Below, one piece after another: positions 1-7,241 of a stretch of DNA of 18,739 nt. Source of the stretch: Bryobacterales bacterium (GTDB lineage Bacteria; Acidobacteriota; Terriglobia; Bryobacterales; Bryobacteraceae); contig PKYZ01000285.1 of NCBI GenBank assembly GCA_003132865.1, forward strand, positions 1 through 18,739. Reading direction: 5' to 3'. Under the pieces are notes generated by a model. The model searched no databases. It had not been told where the DNA came from and worked only from the letters and a program-made list of their open reading frames with translations. Made by a program: the position numbers and the translations under genes. Position 1 is the first letter of the stretch. Each line of letters starts with the position of its first letter.

Positions 1-272
1 GAAAATCGCAAATCTCTGTCTCAAAAACAGGCGCCGATTTCGACCCTGGCGGTGGGGCCTGGCCGTGAACACGCGCCAGCCTGTGGCATGAGCTTCGGGA
101 TAGATCCACTGTTACGCCGTAGTGTTTACGAGGCGCTTGGACTCCGTCTGAGACCCGCGGAACGGGTGGGCTCACTCAAACTCCCGAGATACGGCGTTCT
201 GGGAAATTGGCATCGTCTCAAGCCCAAATACCTTAAGCTAGCGCTTATGTTGGGGTCTGCCCCACCGAGCAG
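1..272. other. Left-edge region with no recognised gene
   Basis: No gene is recognised here. One plus-strand frame is open from base 1 to the stop at 274-276 (about 91 codons), but its translation matches no family I know, is rich in Arg, Pro and Leu, and runs 4 bases into the end of the minus-strand ThuA gene. It could be the 3' end of a gene outside the window or chance. Two small inverted repeats are visible: TAAGC-TAGC-GCTTA (about 234-247) and TGGGG-TCTG-CCCCA (251-264). The second lies just beyond the ThuA stop and could help end that transcript, although no T-tract follows it on the minus strand. Confidence 0.4.
251..264 (-). terminator. Possible weak terminator hairpin after the ThuA operon
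   Basis: A perfect 5-bp GC-rich stem with a 4-base loop (TGGGG-TCTG-CCCCA) lies 9 bases beyond the stop codon of the minus-strand operon. No run of U follows, so it does not meet the usual intrinsic-terminator pattern. The call rests mainly on position. Confidence 0.25.
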
Positions 273-1244
273 CTAAGTGGCATCGGGCTTGATGCCCTTC
301 CGATACCCGCCAAAGCCGAACGGCAGCGGATGGTACTCGCCCACCAGGCCGACCTTGGTTTTCGCCGGGATGCGGGCCTCCATTCCAAGCGCCCAGTAAC
401 AAGCATTCACGATCATGCGGCGCACGCCTTCGTTAAGCAGATCCTGCGAGGCGCCCATGGTGGTGGTGAAGACGCGCGCGGCCTTCCCTCGCGCGCCGGT
501 GTAAGTCTTCACCCAGGCTATCGGCAGCATCGGATCGTTCGGCTTCCCCTGCGCGGGCGGATCGTCCCGGTGCATGCCCTCCAACACCTGGCCAAGCACC
601 AGCGGACGGCTGTCGCCCGCGAGCGGCAGGCGCACTTCATATACATCGGTCGGACCCCAGATATCGCCGTCGCGAATGCCGCGCAAGATGGGATGATTCT
701 CCGCGCCCTTTGCTAAAATGCCGCGCGTGCTTTGCCTGCCATGCTGGCCGTGGTGATCGATCCAGGTCTCGCCCAGCACCTGGCGTCCGAAGCCGCCGTC
801 CCATTCCTTGCTGTTCCAACTGTACCGCCGGTATGTCGGGCTGCTCTTCAGATCGAAGGCATGCGTGGCGGTGCGCAGTCCGACAATGGGGCGGCCGGAT
901 TCCACGTAATCCACAATGTGCTTCATCTGCCTGTCGGGCAGATCGCGGAAGCGCAGCAGCATCACCATGAGGTCGGCGGAACCCAGCGCTTCGAGTCCGG
1001 GAATGTTGGTGTGCAGGTCCGGCTTGATCGTGCCATCGGTCGGATCGATGGCATAGAGCACGGTGCAATCGAAACCATGCCGCGTGGACAGGATTTTCGC
1101 CAACTGCGGCAACCCTTCTTCGGAGCGGTACTCGTCGTCTCCGCTCACCAGTACGATGCGTTTGCGGTTGCCGGGCCCGGAGGGCACCCCGGCCGCGCGC
1201 AATCGGCTAAGAAGCAGGGAAGTCAACAAGCCGCGCCGGGTCAT
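273..1244 (-). CDS. ThuA-like domain protein, probably exported
   Basis: 323 residues. The ThuA-like fold (class I glutamine amidotransferase-like) fills most of the protein from about residue 28: RIVLVSGDDEYRSEEGLP at the first strand, then DLMVMLLRFRDLP, GRPIVGLRTATHAF, a WIDHHG segment and a NACYWALGME helix near the C-terminus. Family members are linked to sugar metabolism, but their chemistry is mostly untested, so no substrate is claimed. The N-terminus MTRRGLLTSLLL resembles a twin-arginine signal (RRGLL followed by a hydrophobic stretch), suggesting export, although the hydrophobic core is short. The ATG at 1242-1244 overlaps the stop of the upstream DUF202 gene as ATGA, which fixes the start and implies translational coupling. 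The same frame stays open upstream to 1559, but that part is only the shadow of DUF202. Last gene of a three-gene minus-strand operon. Confidence 0.85.
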   Translation of the reverse strand: MTRRGLLTSLLLSRLRAAGVPSGPGNRKRIVLVSGDDEYRSEEGLPQLAKILSTRHGFDCTVLYAIDPTDGTIKPDLHTNIPGLEALGSADLMVMLLRFRDLPDRQMKHIVDYVESGRPIVGLRTATHAFDLKSSPTYRRYSWNSKEWDGGFGRQVLGETWIDHHGQHGRQSTRGILAKGAENHPILRGIRDGDIWGPTDVYEVRLPLAGDSRPLVLGQVLEGMHRDDPPAQGKPNDPMLPIAWVKTYTGARGKAARVFTTTMGASQDLLNEGVRRMIVNACYWALGMEARIPAKTKVGLVGEYHPLPFGFGGYRKGIKPDAT

Positions 1245-1651
1245 CGCACAAATACCAGGTAAATCGTCATCGCCACCCCGGTGACGGCCAGAATCAGCGC
1301 CAATACCACGGCCATGGTTACCGGCCGGTCCACCACGTCTGTGCCGCACCTCACTGCGCGCACGAAGCGGATATGTTGCAGCGCGGAGAACAAATTCACG
1401 ATAACGCCGATGAGGATCAGCGCGGTGCCGACCCACAGCGTAAACTTCGCGGAATGCAGACTGAGCGGGTGCTGGCTGAATTCTATTTCGCGCAGGAACA
1501 AGCCAAAGCGCGCCACCACGAAGCCAAATCCCATCAGAGCCAGGCCGGTTCGGATCCACGCCAGAAACGTACGCTCCGCGGCCAGGTAGACGCGCGGATC
1601 TTCGACCGCGGCGGCGCGGGTCGGGACTGGTTGAGGCTCGCTCGGAGGCAT
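1241..1651 (-). CDS. DUF202 (YidH-like) membrane protein
   Basis: 136 residues with three predicted membrane segments: about 32-52, 70-92 and 112-134. The family signature AAERTFLAWIRTGLALMGFG occupies residues 24-43. DUF202 proteins are small inner-membrane proteins of unknown function. Length is normal for the family, and the N-terminal 20 residues are a proline-rich cytoplasmic tail. The start ATG (1649-1651) is preceded by an AGG-containing ribosome-binding stretch in the 16-base gap after the 2H phosphoesterase gene. The 3' end overlaps the ThuA start by 4 bases. No function follows from its neighbours, an RNA-ligase-like 2H enzyme and a ThuA-like protein. Confidence 0.88.
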   Translation of the reverse strand: MPPSEPQPVPTRAAAVEDPRVYLAAERTFLAWIRTGLALMGFGFVVARFGLFLREIEFSQHPLSLHSAKFTLWVGTALILIGVIVNLFSALQHIRFVRAVRCGTDVVDRPVTMAVVLALILAVTGVAMTIYLVFVR

Positions 1652-1667
1652 CCTGACCTAATCTAAT

Positions 1668-2237
1668 CTAAGCCAGGGGGCCCACCGGCGCCGCGCGCAA
1701 CGGTCCGTTGGCCAGGTCGACCCACTGATTCCCGCGCGTATTGCGCACGACCACGGTGCTCTCGGCGCGAAACCGGCGCGGCCCCCGGAAATCGCGCCAA
1801 CGGCGAGAGGCCAGAGCGACCAGCGCTTCCACTTGGCCCGCGTCGATCTCCTGCGCCAGAGTCACATGGGGGTGATACGCGAAGGACTCCGGGAAAGCCA
1901 GCGCGCCCCGGTTCAAGCTCTGGTGCAGCTTGCGCAACTGCCCGGCGCCGCCTTCCACGCTGATGTAGATTACGTCCGTGACATCGAATTTCTCAATCTG
2001 GCCCAATTCGATATCGAAGGGCGCGAAACCGGCCACGATTCCGCGGATCTCCTCAATGGCGGCTTCCGGCGCCACTGGCAGCGGCCGTGGCGGAAGCACG
2101 CTGATGTGCGCGTGCGGATTGCAGCCGGGCACCATCTCCAGCCGCAAATCGTCCAGAAAACCGCCCAGTGGATCCGAAAGGTAGATTACCAGCGCGTACA
2201 GGCTCTCGGGACGTGTCCCATTTGGTTCTGATTGCAT
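1668..2237 (-). CDS. 2'-5' RNA ligase family / 2H phosphoesterase
   Basis: 189 residues. Two H-x-T/S motifs define the 2H superfamily: HIS at residues 44-46 (inside HAHISVLPPRP) and HVT at 124-126 (inside YHPHVTLAQE), about 80 residues apart as expected. Each histidine contributes to one active site that acts on 2',5' or 2',3'-cyclic phosphodiester bonds in RNA or nucleotides. The actual substrate here is unknown. Both motif histidines are present and the length fits, so the protein looks intact and cytoplasmic. It is the first gene of the operon. A CATAAT hexamer with an extended TGG lies at 2257-2265 on the minus strand, 19 bases upstream of the ATG, and would give a leader of about a dozen bases. 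An alternative ATG further upstream lies in another frame and was not used. Confidence 0.88.
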   Translation of the reverse strand: MQSEPNGTRPESLYALVIYLSDPLGGFLDDLRLEMVPGCNPHAHISVLPPRPLPVAPEAAIEEIRGIVAGFAPFDIELGQIEKFDVTDVIYISVEGGAGQLRKLHQSLNRGALAFPESFAYHPHVTLAQEIDAGQVEALVALASRRWRDFRGPRRFRAESTVVVRNTRGNQWVDLANGPLRAAPVGPLA

Positions 2238-2256
2238 TTTGTGGCGGCTGCACTCG

Positions 2257-2265
2257 ATTATGCCA
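2257..2265 (-). promoter_or_regulatory. Extended -10 promoter element for the 2H/DUF202/ThuA operon
   Basis: On the minus strand TGG-CATAAT matches an extended -10 (TGn plus 5 of 6 bases of TATAAT). The predicted start lies about 12 bases before the ATG of the 2H gene. No convincing -35 hexamer is found 16-18 bases upstream, which lies in the heptamer-repeat block. Confidence 0.5.
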
Positions 2266-2267
2266 CA

Positions 2268-2346
2268 TATCAGCTATCAGCTTTCACGACGGCGGTGGCT
2301 GAAAGCCGACGGCTGAACGCTGATCGCCGACAGCTTTCTGCTAACC
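2268..2346. repeat. Degenerate heptamer tandem repeats, partly inverted
   Basis: Seven exactly phased heptamers run from 2298 to 2346, mostly of the form GCYGANN (for example GCTGAAA, GCCGACG, GCTGATC). Upstream, at 2268-2288, two TATCAGC units and a TTTCACG unit lie in the opposite orientation. The two halves can pair through GCTTTCA (2280-2286) and TGAAAGC (2300-2306). The block fills the gap between the divergent 2H and M3 genes and ends 11 bases before the M3 start. Confidence 0.85.
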
Positions 2347-2357
2347 TCAAGTTGGAA

Positions 2358-4421
2358 ATGTCAGATACGGCGACCCACAATCCTCTGCTGAACCTGTCTT
2401 TCAGAATCCCCTTCGACCAGATCCGCGCCGAACATGTCCAGCCGGCCGTGGCCGAGCTGCTGCGCGACGCGCGCCAACGCATCGATGCGCTGGCGGCCGA
2501 TCCCGAACCGCGCACTTTCGACAACACCTTAATGGCGCTCGACGCCAGCACCGAGCCGCTGGATGAGGCCATGTCGGTGGTGCGGCACTTGGAATCGGTG
2601 GCCACCTATCCGGAATTGCGCGAAGTGTACAATGCCGTACAGCCGGAGGTCAGCGCGTTCTATTCCGGTATTCCGCTGCATGCGGGCCTGTGGCAGGCAA
2701 TCCGATCATACTCGGCAACCGAGGAAGCGCGCGCGCTGGCCGGCACGCGGCGCCGCTTTCTCACCAAGACCATCGACACATTCCGGCGGCACGGCGCGGA
2801 CCTCGATCCCCAGGGCAAGGGCCGCCTGGAAGCCATCGATATCGAGCTGGCCACGGTCACCACCAAGTTCTCGCAGAACGTTCTGGACTCGACCAACGCC
2901 TTCGAGCTGGCGATCGCGGACGAAGCCGGGCTGGCCGGACTCCCGCCATCGGCCGTGGCCGCGGCCCGCGCCAGCGCCGCGCAAAAGGGTCTGGCCGGCT
3001 GGCGATTCACCCTGCAAGCGCCCAGCTACACACCGGTGATGATGTACCTGGATGACGCCGCAATCCGCCAGAAGATGTACCGCGCTTATGCCATCCGGGC
3101 CAGCCGGGGCGAGCATGACAATCGTCCGCTGCTGAGCCGCATCCTGGAGTTGCGGCGGGCGAAGGCGGAACTGCTGGGCTTCCGCAATTTCGCGGACCTG
3201 GTGCTGCACGATCGCATGGCGCACACCGGCGAGCGCGCCGAGGAATTCCTGAAAGACCTCAAGCGCAAGACCGAGGCGCAATTCGCGCGCGAGAACCGCG
3301 ATCTGCTGGAATTCCGGCGCAGCCTGGAGGGTCCGGACGCGCCGGAGCTACAGCCCTGGGACGTCGCCTATTACGCGGAAAAGCAGCGCGCCGCGCTCTA
3401 CGATTTCGACGAAGAGGAATTGCGTCCATATCTCCCGCTCGAGCGCGTGGTGGATGGACTCTTCCAGACGGTTCGGCGGCTCTATGGCATTCGCGTGGCC
3501 GAGGAGCCGGGCGTGCCCGTGTGGGACCCGCAGGCGCGCTATTACGCCGTCTACGATCGCGACGGCGCCTTCATCGGCGGGTTTTACGCGGATTGGTATC
3601 CGCGCGAGAACAAGCGCGGCGGCGCCTGGATGGACGCGCTGATCACCGGCGGCCCGGCGGGCGACGGCTCCAACGGGGGCTTCAGGCCGCACCTGGGCCT
3701 AATCTGCGGCAACCTGACGCCGCCGCTGGCGGACCGGCCCGCGCTGCTGACGCATAACGAAGTGACCACCATCTTCCACGAGTTCGGGCACCTGCTGCAT
3801 CACTTGTTGAGCCGCGTGGAGATCCGCAGCCTGGCGGGCACAAGTGTAGCCTGGGATTTCGTGGAACTGCCCTCGCAGATCATGGAGAACTGGACCTGGG
3901 AGCGCGAGCCGCTGGACCTGTTCGCGCGCCACTACCAGACCGGCGAGCCGATCCCTGGCGTCCTGTTCGAGAAGATGGTGCGCGCCCGCAATTTCCGCAG
4001 CGCCAACGGGCAAATGCGGCAACTCGGCTTCGGCTTCGTGGACCTGGCCTTGCACATCGATTACGCGCCCGCGCGCGATGGCGATGCGATCGAGTACGCG
4101 CGCGGAATCCTGCAGCAATACTCGCCCGCGCCGCTGCCGCCGGACCACGCCATGGTGGCGGCGTTCACGCACCTATTCGCCAGCCCGGTGGGTTACGGCG
4201 CCGGCTATTACTCCTACAAGTGGGCCGAGGTGCTGGACGCGGACGCCTTCACGCGCTTCCGCACGCAGGGCATCTTCAGCCCAGAGGCCGGCGCCGAGTT
4301 CCGCGACGCGATCCTCGCGCGCGGCGACAGCGAAGATCCCGCGGAGTTGTACCGGAAGTTTATGGGGCGGGACCCGGACCCGAACGCGCTGCTGGAGCGG
4401 TCGGGGCTGGCGGTAACGTGA
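2358..4421 (+). CDS. M3 family zinc oligopeptidase (oligopeptidase A-like)
   Basis: 687 residues, close to the roughly 680 of E. coli oligopeptidase A (PrlC). The zinc-binding HEFGH motif lies at residues 474-478. The third ligand is Glu503 in FVELPSQ, exactly 29 residues after His474 as in thimet oligopeptidase. The N-terminus NPLLNLSFRIPFDQI is typical of the PrlC/Dcp group. M3 enzymes are cytoplasmic and degrade short peptides, including cleaved signal peptides. No signal peptide is seen. The ATG at 2358 is chosen because the family motif starts 7 residues later and GGA lies just upstream. The open frame reaches back to 2232, but that part is the heptamer repeat translated. TGC-TAACCT at 2339-2347 is a possible extended -10. 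No intrinsic terminator is seen after the stop. Confidence 0.93.
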   Translation: MSDTATHNPLLNLSFRIPFDQIRAEHVQPAVAELLRDARQRIDALAADPEPRTFDNTLMALDASTEPLDEAMSVVRHLESVATYPELREVYNAVQPEVSAFYSGIPLHAGLWQAIRSYSATEEARALAGTRRRFLTKTIDTFRRHGADLDPQGKGRLEAIDIELATVTTKFSQNVLDSTNAFELAIADEAGLAGLPPSAVAAARASAAQKGLAGWRFTLQAPSYTPVMMYLDDAAIRQKMYRAYAIRASRGEHDNRPLLSRILELRRAKAELLGFRNFADLVLHDRMAHTGERAEEFLKDLKRKTEAQFARENRDLLEFRRSLEGPDAPELQPWDVAYYAEKQRAALYDFDEEELRPYLPLERVVDGLFQTVRRLYGIRVAEEPGVPVWDPQARYYAVYDRDGAFIGGFYADWYPRENKRGGAWMDALITGGPAGDGSNGGFRPHLGLICGNLTPPLADRPALLTHNEVTTIFHEFGHLLHHLLSRVEIRSLAGTSVAWDFVELPSQIMENWTWEREPLDLFARHYQTGEPIPGVLFEKMVRARNFRSANGQMRQLGFGFVDLALHIDYAPARDGDAIEYARGILQQYSPAPLPPDHAMVAAFTHLFASPVGYGAGYYSYKWAEVLDADAFTRFRTQGIFSPEAGAEFRDAILARGDSEDPAELYRKFMGRDPDPNALLERSGLAVT

Positions 4422-4466
4422 CTGGGCGTCTTTGCGCACTTCCGCTAAACTAGAATCAGCTTCACC

Positions 4467-4799
4467 ATGCCGAACCAAGAAAACCTCGTTTTCATTTTGA
4501 CCGTCGTCGCATCGATCGCCAGCATCTTGAGTGTACCGATCGCGATCGCGCAGACGATCAGAATTCGCCGGCTGAACGTCGAGAAGAAGCTGAAGGTCTG
4601 GACTCAGATCTCATCAATAAAAGCGCAGATGCGCCTACTTGAAGCCGAGAAGATTGAAACGTCCTACGGGCTCATATGCGAGCAGTTCAGGGACTGGCTG
4701 CGGGAGGCTGTCTTGCTCGAGAGTGACTTCTCCGCTGAGACCCAGCCTCAACTCGAGGCCGCTCCCAAGGCTCCGCCAGCAGGTGGCGCCCAGTCGTAG
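4467..4799 (+). CDS. Small membrane-anchored coiled-coil protein, unknown function
   Basis: 110 residues. An N-terminal membrane segment at about residues 7-29 (LVFILTVVASIASILSVPIAIA) is followed by a basic patch (RIRRLNVEKK) that would favour a cytoplasmic location for the rest. Residues 35-90 are helical, rich in Glu, Lys, Arg and Leu, and likely form a coiled coil. The tail is rich in Ala and Pro. No domain is recognised. The start ATG lacks a clear Shine-Dalgarno site, but TAGAAT at 4451-4456 could be a -10 giving a very short leader. The gene lies 45 bases after the oligopeptidase on the same strand and may be read through from it. Base composition appears less GC-rich than in its neighbours, which may hint at separate ancestry. 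Confidence 0.6.
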   Translation: MPNQENLVFILTVVASIASILSVPIAIAQTIRIRRLNVEKKLKVWTQISSIKAQMRLLEAEKIETSYGLICEQFRDWLREAVLLESDFSAETQPQLEAAPKAPPAGGAQS

Positions 4800-5003
4800 A
4801 AGGTCGGTGGGCCAAATCGCGTGCGAATGTTAACTTGACGGAAGCGGGGCCGTGTTATCGGCAAGTGGGCGCATACAGCTTGGATCTGGCGGATGTTCTG
4901 AACTTGGCTGAGTGGATTGCGGGCGCGGTGGAGACAGACGGGATCCCGCCGCGTCAAGTTCGCAGCCAGATCTTCGGCGGCGGTGCCGCTGTGGGCCGCT
5001 GGG
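4800..5003. other. Gap with no supported gene upstream of the vapB-like promoter
   Basis: One plus-strand frame is open here from a TTG at 4835 and continues in phase into the antitoxin gene. The translation has no recognisable domain, and the near-consensus promoter at 5004-5032 lies inside it, so it is most simply untranslated upstream sequence. An N-terminal extension of the antitoxin cannot be fully excluded. Confidence 0.5.
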
Positions 5004-5032
5004 TTGACCTGTTTGGTCGCCGCTGCCATAAT
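5004..5032 (+). promoter_or_regulatory. Near-consensus promoter of the vapBC-like locus
   Basis: TTGACC (5004-5009), a 17-base spacer, then CATAAT (5027-5032), with TGC (5024-5026) forming an extended -10. Five of six bases match at both -35 and -10. The predicted start site, about 7 bases on, coincides with the GTG at 5039, implying a leaderless transcript. Confidence 0.7.
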
Positions 5033-5038
5033 ACTGTT

Positions 5039-5290
5039 GTGCATCCGGATTCAGTCCGCACCAGTATCGACATGCCGCGCAATCTGCACCGCCGGCTGCA
5101 CGAAGCCGCCGCGCGCCAGGGCTGCTCGGCCCGCCAATTGATCCTGCGCAGCATCGAACGCGCCGTGGAGGAAGCTGAACCGGCTCGCCCGCGCAGGCGA
5201 CTCCGCCTCGATCCGCCACTGATTCCTCCCGCCGGCCGGCACATAGACCTTACCAACGAACAGATTCATGACCTCATTGACTTTCCCTGA
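5039..5290 (+). CDS. VapB-like ribbon-helix-helix antitoxin
   Basis: 83 residues from the GTG at 5039. Residues 7-45 (RTSIDMPRNLHRRLHEAAARQG onward) look like a ribbon-helix-helix DNA-binding domain: a basic beta strand, then two amphipathic helices. The Arg/Pro-rich linker and C-terminal residues 60-83 would be the toxin-binding tail. VapB-type antitoxins dimerise, bind their own promoter and neutralise VapC. The GTG start is favoured because it sits 6 bases after a near-consensus -10 and just before the conserved strand. ATG at 5072 is an alternative but would remove part of the strand. The 3' end overlaps the toxin start by 23 bases, the usual antitoxin-first arrangement. Confidence 0.75.
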   Translation: MHPDSVRTSIDMPRNLHRRLHEAAARQGCSARQLILRSIERAVEEAEPARPRRRLRLDPPLIPPAGRHIDLTNEQIHDLIDFP

Positions 5291-5695
5291 TATCAATGTG
5301 TGGCTGGCGTTGGTCACGTCAGAACATGTCCATCATGCCTCTGCCAGCCGCTGGTGGGAACAGGAGACCAACCGCATAGGGTTCTCGCGGCTCGCGCAGT
5401 TGGGTTTCTTGCGGCTGATGTTGACTGCGGCGGCCATGGACGGCAAGCCCTTGGCGATGGCGGAGGCTTGGCGCGTCCATGACCGCCTCTTCGACGATGA
5501 CCGGGTTGCGTTTATCCCCGAGCCGACTGGCATCGAAACGCGCGTTTTCGGGAATGCGCCTCCGGCAGAACCGCTTCGCCCAAGCTCTGGGCCGATGCCT
5601 GGCTGCAAACCTTTGCCGAGTGCGCCGGCGGCGCGATGGTCACCTTTGATCGCGCGCTCGCGGCCCGCGCTCGAAATGCAATTCTGTTGAGTTGA
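5268..5695 (+). pseudogene. VapC-like PIN-domain toxin, frameshifted
   Basis: The first 92 codons read as a PIN-domain toxin of the mycobacterial VapC type: FPDINVW with catalytic Asp8, HVHHASASRWW, LAQLGFLRL and a DDDRVAFIPEP segment. At about 5543-5549, around a TTTT run, the frame is lost. The original frame runs to a stop at 5688-5690 with no PIN features. The frame shifted by +2 (equivalent to one lost base) carries the missing part: SPKLWADAW, then AMVTFDRALAARARNAILLS, ending at 5693-5695. These hold the later acidic residues needed to bind metal for RNase activity. The protein as written would therefore be inactive. The cause could be a true mutation, a sequencing error in the T run, or programmed slippage (least likely). 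The antitoxin upstream is intact. Confidence 0.78.
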
Positions 5696-5712
5696 AAACG
5701 CGCCAATCCATA

Positions 5713-7212
5713 TCACAGCCGCGCCGCGTCCGCGAGCATATCGGGAGTCGGCAGTATCAGAGAAATGCCGCGAGCATCGGCCTCATTGGGATCGGCGAAG
5801 GCGTTTGTTCTTTCTAAGATGAAGCGTGCCCGGTTCAAGTCCGCGAAGTCGCCGGCCGAGGTATAGCGTTGCGCGAAGTCCAGCATCCGCACAACAGCTC
5901 CGGCGATGCCATTCTGCGAGAGGGCCTTCAACGCCATCAGATAGTTGTTGCGATAGACGGTTGGCACGACGATCCGGCTCTCGCCCGAAGCCACGAGTTC
6001 CGCATTCATCATGATGCGGGCCACGCGGCCATTTCCGTCCGCGAACGGATGAACCTCGGAGATGAGGAACATCATGAAGATGGCGCGATGGAGCGGGGCT
6101 GCGAGACTGCGGTAGATTTCGAAGCCTTTGGCAAGTGTGCCCGACACCAACTCGGGCGCGACAAAGAACGTGGAGCCGGCGCGATTGGCTTCGGTCTTGA
6201 ATCGGCCAGGGCCTTGCTCCGGGCGCCCCTCCATAACCCGCGCGTGACGGCTGTTGAGAATCGCCGTCAGTTCCTCGATGTTTCGGGGCAAACGCGACAT
6301 TTCACGTTTGCCGGAGACCACCTTCCACGTGCCGAGCACGTCGTATGCGTCTGCCGGGCGAGCGCGCGGTATGTGTCCTTTGAAGACGATATCGGCGGCC
6401 TCATCGACGGCGAACTCAGTGCCTTCGATGAAGTTGGAGAAATAGGCTTCGAAGAAAGGCAGGGCCGGGCCGTCCGTGGGGCGCTCCAGCCGCGTGACGG
6501 GCGCCGCCCTGGCCAATTCCGCATGCAAGCGCTGAAACAGGTCGAGCCGCTGTGGATCGTAAGGCCGCCCCGCAGCGCGCGCGGCCGCGGTGGGCGATGC
6601 GAGCGGCGTGTCGCGGCTGCCGAGCAAGGTTCCGATGAGGGTATCGAGGCGCTGGAATTCGCCGGGCAGGTTGAGTTGCACCGCGGTTTTGCGGGCTTCG
6701 TCGCGAAGCCGTTGCAGCGCCGCTTCACCGCCCCGACGCAGCATTTCGTCGAGGCGCTCCTCAACCTCCACCTTCGACAGAGTGCGCGCCACGCCGCCGC
6801 GAGCGCGCGACGGCCGCATATTCTCCAGAAATGCCCTGGCGGGCGAGGCCAGCCGCAGGCCGCCAATGAAGGGCCGGTCGCTCTCCAAGGGCGGGTGCCC
6901 CCGCCGTGGGCGCAAGACCGCTCCGGGCAAGACGATAGCGCGCTTATGATCGGCGACCAGAAACACGGAACCATCGGCGGCCGGCCGGTTCTCCAGCGCG
7001 GTGCGGTCGGCGATCAGCGCGCCAGGCAGATAGGCCGCTACCAGCGGCCACAGATTCCGCCGCACGATCTGTTCGGGTGGATCGTTGAGGTTGCGCGTGT
7101 AAAGCCGGGACGCCAGTTTGCGCAAAGCTCCGCGCTTGACTTCGCGGGAGACTGCGGCCGCGAGGCTGGCATCGGAGACGAAGACTTCGGGCAGCGCTGA
7201 GAAATCGGGCAT
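5713..7212 (-). CDS. Fic family protein with AbiEi-like N-terminal region
   Basis: 499 residues. The Fic core motif is complete: HPFADGNGR at 388-396, followed by Arg399. The catalytic His388, the acidic Asp392 and the phosphate-binding GNGR support nucleotide transfer (usually AMP) to target proteins. An inhibitory motif SNFIEG (259-264), matching S/T-x-x-x-E-G/N, lies N-terminal to the core. This is class II auto-inhibition, in which the Glu blocks ATP binding. Residues 1-130 differ from ordinary Fic proteins. A small helix-turn-helix-like segment is followed by LASRLYTRNLNDPPEQIV and GALIADRTALEN, resembling the winged-helix/AbiEi antitoxin family. This may be DNA binding and autoregulatory (inference). 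Start ATG 7210-7212 is supported by an upstream -10. The gene converges on the vapBC-like locus, with an 18-base gap. Confidence 0.88.
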   Translation of the reverse strand: MPDFSALPEVFVSDASLAAAVSREVKRGALRKLASRLYTRNLNDPPEQIVRRNLWPLVAAYLPGALIADRTALENRPAADGSVFLVADHKRAIVLPGAVLRPRRGHPPLESDRPFIGGLRLASPARAFLENMRPSRARGGVARTLSKVEVEERLDEMLRRGGEAALQRLRDEARKTAVQLNLPGEFQRLDTLIGTLLGSRDTPLASPTAAARAAGRPYDPQRLDLFQRLHAELARAAPVTRLERPTDGPALPFFEAYFSNFIEGTEFAVDEAADIVFKGHIPRARPADAYDVLGTWKVVSGKREMSRLPRNIEELTAILNSRHARVMEGRPEQGPGRFKTEANRAGSTFFVAPELVSGTLAKGFEIYRSLAAPLHRAIFMMFLISEVHPFADGNGRVARIMMNAELVASGESRIVVPTVYRNNYLMALKALSQNGIAGAVVRMLDFAQRYTSAGDFADLNRARFILERTNAFADPNEADARGISLILPTPDMLADAARL

Positions 7213-7230
7213 TAGCGCGTCTCTAGATAC

Positions 7231-7239
7231 CTTATAGCA
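7231..7239 (-). promoter_or_regulatory. Extended -10 element of the fic promoter
   Basis: On the minus strand TGC-TATAAG lies 18 bases upstream of the fic ATG. It matches an extended -10 with 5 of 6 bases of TATAAT. No good -35 is seen. The proximal copy of the 18-bp direct repeat occupies the -35 position. Confidence 0.5.
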
Positions 7240-7241
7240 AG

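Noticed and set aside
52..276. Small plus-strand frame at the left edge
   Set aside because: No recognisable family. It runs into the end of the convergent ThuA gene and is probably chance.
1245..1559. N-terminal extension of the ThuA gene
   Set aside because: It overlaps the DUF202 gene in another frame. The ATGA junction and signal-like sequence at 1244 fix the start.
2706..3281. Minus-strand frames inside the M3 peptidase gene
   Set aside because: Antisense shadows of a gene with all zinc ligands in place.
4835..5038. TTG-started extension of the VapB-like antitoxin (151 codons in total)
   Set aside because: It has no domain and contains a near-consensus promoter just before the GTG used here. 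It is kept only as a minor alternative.
5869..7200. Long plus-strand open frame (443 codons) opposite fic
   Set aside because: It is the antisense shadow of a gene with a complete Fic motif. Its translation is rich in Arg, Gly and His and has no domain.
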